From Callipepla californica brunnescens (taxonomy: Eukaryota > Chordata > Aves > Galliformes > Odontophoridae), in contig JALIRH010000044.1 in the NCBI GenBank assembly GCA_023055505.1, forward strand, positions 1 to 64,000: a DNA stretch of 64,000 nt, read 5' to 3'. Position 1 is the first letter of the stretch; each line of letters begins with the position of its first letter. Position numbers and translations under genes: made by a program. Shown one piece after another: positions 21,365-32,930 of this stretch. Below the pieces are notes generated by a model that ran no database searches, was not told the DNA's origin, and worked only from the letters and a program-made list of their open reading frames with translations.

Positions 21365-24300
21365 TTAAAGTGCATAGAGGCAAAGGCAGAGTCCGAAGCC
21401 CAGAGAGAGAACACCTTGGGTGGCCCAGGGACAGCTCCCGGTGGAGGGGTATCCCCCAAAAAAGGCCACTTGAGCTGAATGGAGAACGAGAAAAGGAGCA
21501 GAAAGAAAGACAGTTGTGTCATCAGCAGCAAGTGGGAAGCACAGGACCAGCAGGCTAGGAGGCACGTGGCTGTGGGGCTGGGGCACAGGCAGCCGCTGCA
21601 GGGTGCAGGAGATGGGTGTCCCTGAGTGGGTACATCACCATCCCATGGTGCTGCTCCATCACTCACCCACACATGCTGTGCCATCCTCATTGGGCTCGAA
21701 GCCGCGGGCGCAGCGCTTGTTGCTGCGGCAGCGGTACCCGCCGTAGGTGTTGATGCAGATGGGCTTGTCCCGGGGGCAGACGAATGGGAACTCAGCACAC
21801 TCATTGGTGTCTGTGGGCAGAGGGGATGGGAGGGTGATGTGGCCAGGCTGCAAACTGCCAGTGGTGCACCCCGACTTCCTCTGGGCGTAAGCACGGATGT
21901 GGCCATGCACCAAGCAGTGCACTGCCACAGCTGAGCACTGTCACGTCCCCCCTTCTGCTGTGTCACTTGCATCAGCCATGCATCCACTGCCACCTTCAGA
22001 GCCCAGGCTCCCAGAGCACACGCCCAACAGCCATACTCTGGGATTCAGCCATGCCTGTGTCTGCACTCACCTACGCAGCGTCCATTCTCGTGCTGGGAGA
22101 ATCCCTGCCCGCACTGCGTTTGGGGAGAAGCAGACACTGGGATGGGGCAGCCCCAAGGCAGCAGAGCTCAGCCCCGCATTCCTGTCCCCTAACCACCCCA
22201 CTGTGGGCCCTCACCTCCAGCAGGATGGGCACTGGCGGCTCCTCTGTGTCCCGGGGATAGGGGACTTCCAGGACAGAGTTGGTCTCACTGCTGGCCACCG
22301 CTCGCACCAGGACACGGCCATCGGGCCATGTCACCTCCAGGCTACTGGCCTCGTCACGCCCTGTGGGCAGGCAGCCCATCTCTGGGTGTGGGGAGAGCCA
22401 GAGGGGCCAGCAGCCTCTTGCCCCCACCCCAGGGCTCACCTAGTCCAAAGTGTGCCACAGGCTCCATCTCACACAGGTACCCTGAGCCACCGTCGATGAT
22501 GCGCAGGTGGGCACCGCTGCGCCGTGTGAACAGGACCACCTTGGCCCCACGTGCAAAGGCCCCAAAGCGGGTGCGTGGCACGACCCGCAGCCAGTTGTTG
22601 CCAGCACCCTGCAGGAGAGAGGAGGGAAGCTGAGCCAGAGGGACACAGGGACCGGGACACCTCAAGGAGCCCTGCCTTTGCTCACCTGGGTACTCTTGAA
22701 GATGGAGAGTGGCTGTGCCATGGACTCGCCGTGGGACAGGATCAGATCCAGCATCCCATCACCATCAAAATCTGTCACTGCACCCCCTGCACACACAGCA
22801 TCAGCCCATGGGCCCAGCCCTCATGGTGATGGCAGCACCCTGGCAGTGCTGTGTCACCCCCAGCATGGGCCAGCCCTGCCCTGCAGCACCCACCAGTGCC
22901 CCGTCCCTCGGGCTCCAGTGCATCCCCTGGGTTCAGCTCTTCCATGATGGGGTCTGAGTGCTCCCTCCGGATGAGCCTATCAAGCACAGGCAGGGTGTCA
23001 GTGCCAGCCCTTGTGCCCCCATGTCCCCCAGCAGCTCTCCACCCTGGAGCAGCCTGGCAGAGAAGTGACACCCAGAGGGAACAGGGCCATGCAGGGTGGC
23101 CGTACACATCTCATCCCTGCTCCATGGAGGAGTGATGGGCATGTCACAAGGGCGTGCATCTGAGCTGCAGAGCAGTAGAGCCATCCCCAAACCCAGCTGC
23201 AACCCCTGGGGGCTCCCAGCCTTCACCGCCTTCCACCCGCCCACAGTGCCGACACAGCGAGGGGGTGCCGCAGAGCAGTGGTGAGGAATTGATCCCCACA
23301 ATTAGCAGCAGCCGGGAACAAGCTTCCACACAGCTGTGATCAGCAGCATGGGGACCCTAGGGGCTGCTGCAGGCACATCCACAGGGCTGGTAATGACATA
23401 AGGAAGGGCTCAGGCATGGCTCCTTGATGAGCAGAGTCAGAGCGTTGGCCCTGCACGTGGCACTGATGGAGAGGAAAATGGCGAAGACTGCTTGGCTCCT
23501 GCTGCAGGGCACGGCCCCCCCAGCCCTACCGGAACAGGCGGTTGGCAGAGGAGCCACGATAGGCAATGTTGTTGAAGAAGACCTCCAGCTCCTGGTCGTT
23601 GTCAAAGTCAGCAGCGATGACAGTGCGGACGGGGGATGGCATGGAGAACTTGGGTGTGGCGATGTCCTGCATGAGGGATGGGGATGGGCCGGTGATGTGA
23701 GGACACTGCTCCTCAGTTCCCCTCCCCACTGGGAAGTGGATCTCAAAGCCAAGCTGGGGCTTAGCACCAAAGCTGGTGGTTGGGGATGTCCCAGTCCCCG
23801 CCCCTCACCCGAAATCGGACTCGACCAGGGACCCCTGCCTGCAGATAGAGGCGGTGTGGCCCATTCCAGTTGCCATAGACGATGTCCACGCGGCCATCGC
23901 GGTTGAAGTCAGCCAATGCCACCCCACGTCCATGCTGGTAGGGGTCATCCAGCCCTGCAAACAGCAAGGGGACAGGGAGATGGGACCCTCCTTCCTGGGA
24001 CACCTCCTGGGAGGCAGCCCCGTGGTCCCCCCCATGCCACATCCTTGCACCAGTGATGCTCCTCCTGCAGTCAACGGGGACATCAGTCCCCAGGGTCTCC
24101 CCCTGCGCTGTGCTCAGCCCGTTTGTTGTCACTTCCCCCACCGTCTACTCACCCACCATGGCTGCCACGTCCCGGTAGGTCCCATCCCCACGGTTGTGGA
24201 AGAGGAAGTTGGGGCTGTTCTCATTCCCACAGAAGATGTCCGAAGCACTGTCACTCAGGATGGGACCTACAGCCACACCACGGCCCCCTGGGGACAGCAG

Positions 24301-27300
24301 CCGAAGGTAAGGTTATCCCCTGCTCTGGGGGCTGCGTGTACTTGTACCAGTTCCAGAGCTCCCAAGACCCCCTTCTCTCCCGCCCTCTTCCTTCACTCCC
24401 TCTCATCAGGAGCTAATTGGGGCTGGCAGCCGCTTGTGTCACATCCAACCTAATCACTGCCATCGCCATGGTGACAGCACTCCTAATTAGCAAGAATTTA
24501 CCACCGCAGAGACGGGGCACGCGGCAGTCCCCCATGGTGGCTGGCATGCACCCAGCATCCCCAGGCCCTAAAGACGCACCTAGGGGACCACCAGGGTGAC
24601 AGCAGGGTCCTGCTGGGTGGGTGCCACGCACAGTGGGGTGGCCGCTAGGTGGGGCAGTCAGGCAGGCAATGCATGCCACGTGTGGCGTGGGTCACGGCAC
24701 AGATCACTGTTGCTCGTGTCCGCTCCGTACCTGTGTACTTGCTGACGCCAGCCTGGGCGGCCACGTCCACCAGCACCACGATGCCACGGGCAGGGTCACT
24801 AGCAGCCACGTCCATCTCCAGCAGGGCATGAGGGCCCACCTTGCCGCTGGCGTAGTTGGCGATGTAGATGGAGTACCTGCCCGAGCCCTGCGGCCAGCAG
24901 CACCGCCTCAGCTCCCTGCGCCTCCATCTCAGCCCGTGGGGTTGGGTTTGGCTTCCATCCTCCCTGCTGTCGGGTTCTCTAGTACCCATAGCCAAGAGCA
25001 CACAGCACTGGGGATGGCCGCGCTGTCCCACTGGGATGTGTCCCATCACCTCCACCGTCCCCAAGCTCAGCGCTGGTGTTTGGTTCATACCACGCTCCCC
25101 GTTGTGACAGGTGCCCCCCCATCCCCACCACCCCCCTTGTCCCGTGCAGCAGCTGGGCCCTGATTTAGCGATAATCATTGGGAAACAAACTGCTGGGGGA
25201 GGAGGAAGAAGAAAGAGCAGGTGACAGGGACATAAATCACCTCGACAGGCGCGTTTATCAGCCAGCGGCAACCGTGTGGACGGATGCCCGGAGCCCTGAT
25301 GGCCGGGGGGGCTGCGAGCCCTGACAGCCACCAACCGGCTGCCAGGGGCACTCCCAGCCCCAGCTGGGTGAGATGGGGCCGGTGTTCAGGTGAGGAGCTG
25401 CCCCACACCCTGCCCTGCCTGCTCACCGTGCGGTCCACGCAGGCAACGGAGCGCCCGGCAAAGCGGCTGGCCACATCGCGGTTCACTTCATCACTCAGCA
25501 GGTCCTCCCAGCGCCCATTGCGGAGCTTGAAGAGCTTATCCGTGTAGGTGGCCATTCCTATGGGATGTGGTCAGGGGCTCCCGCAGCCAATCCTCCCCCT
25601 GAGCCCAACCCAGTGGGATGTGACCCTTTCTCTGTCCCCCCAACAACTGTCACTGCCAGAGTTCCCATGACCAGTAAGTGCCACTGGGAGACACAGAAAA
25701 GAATCAACTCGTTAAGCTAAAATGTATCCCAATGGGGTGCAGCCCTATAGATCATCCCCATGGAGGGGAACATAAAAGCAGTGCCAGGTACAGGCAGCGA
25801 GCTGCATCGCTGTCACAGTGGCAGTGCCTGATTTAGGGATGGGCATGCAGACAGCCACTGCCAGCCTTAGTAATTAGAGAGTGAAAGCATATCTGCAGCA
25901 GTGGGATGTGCAGAGTTGGGATGGAGCAAGAACATGAGGAGCTTTGGACATGTCTTGGGACACAAGTGTCCCCTCCCCAGGGTTGGGGCATCCAGGAGCT
26001 GTGTCGGCACCAGTAAGGCAGGATGAGACTGGATTGGTACAGAGATACAATGCTGCCACCATCACAGGGGTCAGCATGCACAGGTATGCACAAGTCGTGG
26101 TGGCACAGCAGCCCCAGTGATGATGGGACACTGCCATCCCTCGTGGGGTGCCACGGGGAGGGCGGATGGTAGTGCTGACTCAGCATCTGGCTGGGCTCAG
26201 CATCCCGCCCGCGCTGCCATCAATCAATGGAGCCACTCAACTGGGAAATTAACTCCAGCCCGCACACATCCCTCACGCGCCGAAGGTCGCGGGCAGCAGC
26301 GCCGGGCCCCCCCCCGGTGCCTGGAGCTCACCGGAGAAGGCGTTGTTGGTGTTGAGGAAGTAGATCTCCTCACGGCCATCCCCATCGATGTCACACGCTG
26401 TCACGCCGATGGCATTGCCTGGCCGGTCCCGCAGCGCGTAGTAAGGGGAGCTGCGCTCGTCCTCTGCCACATTGACCAGCCGGCCCTGTGCCTTGTCGTA
26501 CTTAAGCACCAGGTTGGGGCCATTGTACCTGTAGGCATGAACAGACGGATCCTGGAGCTGGGGATGGCATGACAGCCCCTGTCCCATCCCCTTGTGCACA
26601 GGGGGACACATGCTGCAGCAGGCAGGATCTGGGTGCTAGCAGCTTGATGGGCACAGCAAAGATATGCACAGCAAAGACATGTACAGTGTGTGGTGGCCAA
26701 GGACCTCCTGCCTTCCTGCACACTCAGCTGTGGGGCTGGCTGCCATGGGAAGGCCTCAGCCTGGCATCACACATCAGCCTGACCTGGGCACCCCAGGCAG
26801 TATCAGGGCAGGATGAGGCACATTCCCTGCTTGCAGCCCTCACCCAGGGCAGGGAAGGCAGCATGCATGGCAAATTTTTTCAGCATGCTGTGCCCCACAG
26901 GCCCTCTGCCTGCTCCTGCCCCATTCAGCAGTAAACAAGTTACACAATGGGCACTGTGCTGCTTACAAAACCACTCCTGGCTGCCTGGCTCAGCCCTGCT
27001 GAGTGCGGTGACCTGGGCCCAGCTGGATGTCTCTGTCTGCCCAGGTTTGGTGCACTTTGGGGTGGACACCCCCCGCCCATGCCCCATACATTAAGCATGG
27101 TGCCAGTCCATGCTGGGCTGACAGGTGGGGTGACACATCCCCTTCCAAGTGAGGACACACGTGCAAGCCTCCCCCATGGATGAGTATGCAATGCCACTGG
27201 CTCACAGCCCTGCCAGGAGCCCTGCCACCGTCCCCACTGTTCCCTGCCAGGGCAGGACCTGTCAGCAGCAGCTGCTCTGTGTCCAGCCCTGCTTGTGTGG

Positions 27301-30300
27301 TGGGGCAGCACAGCACACAACTCCCGCATCACTGGCTCCTGCCAGCCCTTCCGAACCATCACACCCATACAGGACTATAAAAAAGCTCCAGCCAATTAAG
27401 TGAATCTCCGGAGAGCACTGAGTCCTGTCAGCGGAGCTGAGCTGGCTCGGTCTTGAGCTGCCTCTGTGCTGGGGGGTGGGACCTGGCTGCTGGGCAGCTG
27501 CCACCATCCCACGGTGAGGGGATGCATCCCCAGAGCAGTGTCCCCATGCAGATGACATGCTGGCAGTGCCACCACACACCTCCTTCTAGGTGGAGGGATG
27601 GAAACATCAGTGATGTGCCCTGGCAGAGCAGTGAGACCAACTGCCTGCAGCTGGGAGCTCAGCTGGGCACCACGTGTGCTTTCTGGAGAAAAAAGGGAGT
27701 TTGGAAAGGCTGCCAGCCCTGGGACAATGGGCTGTGAGGAGCTCCCAGAACTGCAGGGCCACTATGTCTCACTGTCCCCAAGGCCATCCGTACTCACCCT
27801 GCCACCACGATCTCAAAGTTGCCATCAGCATCCAGGTCGGTGACAGCCACGCCGTAGTTGAGCTGTGTGGGGTTGCTGTCATAGTCAGGTGGGAGCAGTC
27901 GGTGGGTGACGGCGGTGAACATGGGCTCACTGCGCTGGGAGCCCTCACTGAGCCAGGCCAGGGACAGCAGGCACAGCGCCAGCATCCTGGGCACCTGGGA
28001 CAGACCTGCAGCCCCTCAGCTCTGCTGGTTGCACCACCAAGACCCCACTCCACGGAGCCCGAGCATCACCCCTGTACAAGAGCAGCTCTTCCTCCACCAC
28101 TCACCACCCACCCCACTCAGTGCCCCACAACCCTTCAATTCTCCAGCCCCTAAACCTCAGGCACTGCCGTGCTGTTCCAGTGTGTCTTAGTTTCCCCACC
28201 CTGCTGTTGCTGTATGTCTTGGGGACTCCGTGGGGTGAGCACCTTCCCAGCTGGAAGGGGGGGAGAGGGGGGGGGTGTCCGCACAGAGCTGCAGCCATGG
28301 GAAGGTGATGGGAGACTGGGAGGAGAGGCTCAATTAACCTGGACTGCGGAGGACTGTGGCTGCCAGCACTGCTGGCAAGGCTGCGGAGCTTTGGAGCTGG
28401 CTCTGACCTGGCTTTAGCGCGGGTGACAAGTGGGGTGGCACTCAGGACAGCTGCACTCACTAAGGGCTGGGCAGTCCCCTCCAGAGGAGAAAACCCAGCA
28501 GCAGCAAGCTGCATGGCAACAGCTGTGAACAAGATTCTCTGTGCCAGTGCTCCAGCTGCAAGCAAGAGCAGCCATCCCTGCTCCCACAGTCTGGACGAAT
28601 GGCTGGGACACCCAGCAAGGGACACTGCTCTGTATGACCATGGCAGGGCTGTTCCCAGAAGACCAACAGTTGGGAAATGTGTCCAGTCTCACTGCCAGCC
28701 TGTCTTCATGCCACGGGCCCTGAGAGTCAACTTAGAGGGGGAGATGCCCAATTCTTGGACCTTGGCAGACTGTCACCATCAGCCTGCTGCTGCCTCCCTG
28801 GGGAGGGAGAAGCCCCAAGAATCTTAGCACCACAAGATTTATCTGAGAAGCATGGGGACAAAGCACAGAGCAGCTGCCCATGCACAGAGACATGGGCACA
28901 GGGTTGTCCTCTGATTCCCTAGTCCCTATCTCTGTTCCCAGCCAGAACAGTGCAGCATTCCCTTGCCTGGTGTCCCCCCAGGGGTCTGTCCCCATGCCAT
29001 CAACGGAGCTCTGCATCCCCTCCAGCTCCCGCTCCCTGCAGCTTGGCCCACTCCCCAGGCACACCCCCACTCCATCCAGCTGCAGCCGGAATCCCTCCAA
29101 GCTGGATGAAGCTTTTCCAGGAGGAAACAATGTTTCTGATTGGAAACAAAAGGCTCTTCCCCACTGATCCGGTTCTGGGTGCCATGGTGGGGGCTGCCCG
29201 GCCCAGAGCCAGGCTTTTTTGGGAAAACGGAGGGAGGGCCAGGCTCAGTGTGCTGGATGCAAGAGGCCTTGTGGCTTCCAGCAAGGCACGGGGATGTTTG
29301 AGGCCACAGGGTTCTTCTTGCATGGCTGTTGCAGAGCTCAGCTCCCTCCTGTCCCAGCAGAGCCATGTCCCAGCTTATGTCTAGCCATCCAGTAGCAAGG
29401 TCATTCTAGGTGCTGCAGTCACACTGGGACTCCTGCTTAGCATGGAGGCATGGAGCTGGGGTGGTAAGAAGGGACAGAGGGAGAATGGTAGCAAGTCCGA
29501 TGTGCCATGGGTGCCCTCACAGGGTGCAGCTGGACAGCAGAAGGAAATGGTGCTGGCCCAACAGCTACTCTCTGCCACTGCCGTCCCCATGCAGGGCTGC
29601 TGCCAGCACTGCCCTGTGGGGAGTACAGGATGTGGTGAGGGCAACGCCAGGGTGCACGAGCCTGGGAAGGTCACTCATAGATCTGTTACTGCAGGTAGGG
29701 AGATGCTGCCCCAGGGCTCCTCACACACATAGCTGTGGTCCCCAGCACACATGGTGGGGACAGTGGGAGCTGGCCTGTTCCATGGCCGCCCCATCCCTGT
29801 GATATCACTGCCGCCATGCTGCGTTTCCCAGATGTCACGCGTCACCACTGCGGCACGTCCCATCCTGGGCCACATCCCATCCCAGACCAGCACCGCCATA
29901 ACACTGTGTGACATTGCACAGCAAGAGCCCCACCACACCCCAAAGCCACCTCAGAGCAGTGACAACACGGTAACGTCACAGCACCACATGACAGCATGCT
30001 ACATGTGCCCCTGTAACACCGTATAACCCTTCCTGCCATTCCCAGGCCACCACAGCCATACCTGCCGGGGCAGAGGACAGGTGGGAGCCATCCTGCACTC
30101 AGCCTCCTCTATCCCAGAGGGACTGAGGAGTCCCAGGGATGCCAGAGCCCCAGGCAGCACTGACCCTGCAGTGCCTTGCTCTGGCCAAGCCACAAGCCCA
30201 AGTCCCACTGCTGCGAGCTCAGCGCTGCTCCACTCACACCCTTCTTGCAGACCCTGGTCCTTGCGTGCATCCCAGCACGGATGCTCCCTACGGGCTTCAC

Positions 30301-30846
30301 ACCCACAGCTCCTACGCAGAGGTGGTCCCTGATCCCTCCCGTGCAGGACTGCTCAGCACCGGACCCGGCACGCTGGGGCTCAGCCAGCAGCAGCTCATGC
30401 AGTATGGAGATGAGCAGTCACCTTATCTCGGAGCTCAGCCCGAAGGGACATCGGGTCCTTGGGGGCGGGGGGGCTCGGCCGTGCCACCGTGCAGCCAACC
30501 CCTTCCCCCACAAGTGGAGGAGCAGAGGGACCCCTCCGGCCCCACAACGACCAAACGAGAAGAGCTGCCCGTTCCCTCCCGTTGCCCATCACCGCCCCAA
30601 TTTCCCCGCGGGTGCCCCCCTATTGCAAGCCCCCCCTCCTACTCCAAACCCCCCCACTCCCCGGCAGCAGCACCCCCATCCCATCCCCAACTCCTCCGCC
30701 CCTATCCCTTCCCCACTTTCCCAACTTCCCGCACCCACCCCCGACTCCCCGGCAAAGTTGGCGGCGGGGCGGAGGCGCGGGGCCCGCCCCCTACTCACGG
30801 GCGCGGGGGGCTGCCCGGTGCCCCCGCGGCGGCGGGGGGAGCGCAT
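21365..30846 (-). CDS. CRTAC1: CRTAC1, cartilage acidic protein 1, 15 coding exons
   Basis: CRTAC1 is a secreted extracellular-matrix protein of cartilage and nervous tissue. Minus-strand exons: 30846-30799, 27994-27798, 26528-26332, 25557-25427, 24887-24731, 24287-24153, 23954-23809, 23666-23530, 22976-22894, 22786-22686, 22608-22440, 22360-22215, 22113-22071, 21810-21667, 21474-21365. Phases agree and give 647 aa. A signal peptide (MLALCLLSLAWLSEGS) is followed by FG-GAP/VCBS repeats with DxDxDG-type loops (LDADGNFEIVV, DIDGDGREEIYF, FNRDGRVDIVYGN, FDGDGMLDLIL). Next come an ASPIC/UnbV domain (NNWLRVVPRTRFGAFARGAKV) and a calcium-binding EGF module (DTNECAEFPFVCPRDKP). It ends in an AQVAFFGGY tail like the shorter human isoform. 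ATG 30846 adds 19 residues before the hydrophobic core; ATG 27985 is an alternative start. Confidence 0.95.
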
Positions 30847-31010
30847 CCCGCAGCGCCCGCCTCACCGCCCGCCTCCCGGCTCCGCGCTGCCCGACTCCCG
30901 ACGGCTCCGGCCGCCCGTGCGGGGTTTATGTAGCGCTGGGCGGCCGCGGCAGCGCCAATGAGCGGGGCGAGGGGTGCCGCTGCCAATGGTGAGCGGGGAG
31001 GTGGGGCTGT
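30847..31010 (-). promoter_or_regulatory. CRTAC1: CRTAC1 CpG-island promoter
   Basis: A CpG-rich block surrounds the CRTAC1 first exon, whose gtgagt donor starts at 30798. A TATA-like CATAAAC on the minus strand (about 30930-30924) would place transcription start near 30900. The start site is inferred. Confidence 0.5.
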
Positions 31011-31825
31011 GGCGGAGCTGATTTACTGCCCGAAATTGCAGTGGAAGCACGGCCGGGCAGCGTCGGGCGGTACGGAGCCAAAATATAATGGGGGGGACCC
31101 GCTGAGGCATGTGGCAGGAGAGCGGCTCGTCACCTTCACGGGGCGGTGGGTCGCTCTGTCCAGTCGCGTCCCACGCCGTCCTGCACTGCCAGGCTGCCCC
31201 CAAAAGCTTTGGGACAGTGCGGTCCTGGCAATGCTGGGTGCTGGGGATTGGGATCCTGGCTGCGGCCCTGCAGACACCCAGGGACGCTTTCCCCCACGCT
31301 GATTTCCCCCCTCCGTGATTTCCACAGCAGGATTTTCTCCCCACCGACTGCGGCGACGCACAGAGCTGCCCCATCCCGCCTGCTTTGCCCAGCAGAGCAA
31401 TGCAGCCGCGGGCATGGAGATGACAGCCCCCAAAGCTGTGCCCAAGGGCTCAGCATCATCCCTGTGCCACCCCCTGCGTGGGCCTGGGTGCAGGGTACCT
31501 GATTCACTGCTGGGGACCGAGGGACAGGTTGCACAAGGCACTGCCATGCCAAAACCTTGCAGCTGGTGGATGCTGAGCTGGGCTTGCATGCAGCCCACCC
31601 ACCTTCCCATAGTGTCCCCTGCTGCAGGGCTGGGCACACTGCTCCCCGTGAGGCCGTGGTGGTATGGGGATGGTGCTGGAAGGGCACCAGCTAGGTCACT
31701 CTGACAGAGCACATCTACAGGAGACCAGCACAGAGCCTGGGGCTGCAGCCACCTCATTGCACCGGGCAGCAGCAGGAGCCCGTGCTGTGATGGGCTGCGC
31801 AGAGTGGCTGATCTCCTGCCCTGCT

Positions 31826-31905
31826 GAAACCTTTATTTCTCATTCGAACGTGTCTGGCTTCAGCTCCTGCCTGTTTCCCTCAGTTCTCCTCTCCCTGCTG
31901 GATTG
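31826..31905 (-). mobile_element. Old CR1-type LINE 3' fragment (diverged)
   Basis: Read on the minus strand, this segment contains GGAGCTGAAGCCAGACA followed by a degenerate 'ttcgaatgagaaataaagg'. It resembles fragments at 41988 and 42805 that share 'ctgaagccagac' and 'ttca'. The pattern recalls the region upstream of the 3' end of old CR1 families. Assignment is from memory only. Confidence 0.4.
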
Positions 31906-32679
31906 GAGAGCTCTCAGTCCCAGTGATTGTTTCCCACAGTGCTGCTGCCTCGTGACCATCAAGTACCCCCGAACACTCCATTCCCAATGACTCCTCTTGC
32001 AGTGTGGCTGAGCAATGGGCACAGAACCCACTGTGAGTTCCTGCTCCCCACGCTGGGCCGACCAAGCCTTACTCCCACCGGTGCTGGGTGTGAATGGGGA
32101 ACAGGGCAGCACCCAGGCTCTGCCGGGAGTGGCAGAGGGTGGGCACGGCCCTGGTGGGGTGTGCACGTGGAGATGATGGGGGTGCATGGAAGCTGGCTGC
32201 GTGTTGCACGGCCCTGCGCTGGGGACCGGTGGTGGCGGCGACGGGGACAATGGACAGGAAATTAGAGCGAGGCGGCAGTGAGACATAGTGCTGGGGGAAG
32301 GGAGCCCGAGCGCTCCACGGAGGGCTGCAGGCAGCATGGGCACGCAGTGTGATCACTGCACCAGTGCCTTCGTCTCCAAAGCAGTGCTGTCCTGGCTCTG
32401 CACGGGGTGGTTGCCTCCTGGGATCCCCTGGAACCAGCAGTCCCGGCACCCTGCATCCCTCTGCCTGTGGCTTGTGCCCATTGGGATGGGAACTAGCCCA
32501 GGAGCAGCTGGATCAGGGACCCCCGGCGTGTCCCTTCTAGCACATCACAGCTGCTGCTGCACAGACTGGGTGCAGGTGAGCAGAGCAATGCTGACTCCCA
32601 GCACTGTCCTCCGAGACGCTTTACAGGCACTGCTAATTCTCTTTCTAGAGCACCATGAAGGCTAAGACACCTGCACACA

Positions 32680-32930
32680 GCCCAGTGGGTGCACAGCACA
32701 CACACCCTGCAAACAACTCATCCACATGCACGCGTGAAGCATAACCTGCATGCAGCATCCCTGTCTGCACACTCTGCACACACACGCATCGTATGTGAGA
32801 GCCCAACATGCTGCCCAAACATGCACGCAGCTTGTGCACACCCATCTGTGCTCACACACAGCCTGCATGTTGCACACTCAGGCAGATACACAGCACGCAT
32901 GCATAGTGCCCTGCATGCTTCTCCTCACCT
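32680..32930. repeat. CA/TGCA-rich low-complexity tract
   Basis: Imperfect repeats of 'cacac', 'tgcaca' and 'gcatgc' motifs with no fixed period. This is a decayed dinucleotide-rich region; the ORFs across it are Cys/His-rich artefacts. Confidence 0.7.

Noticed and set aside
22890..22893. An alternative CRTAC1 donor four bases further on (gtgctg)
   Set aside because: It breaks the phase with the next exon. The GTGGGT donor at 22893 keeps the frame and gives the conserved GTGG residues.
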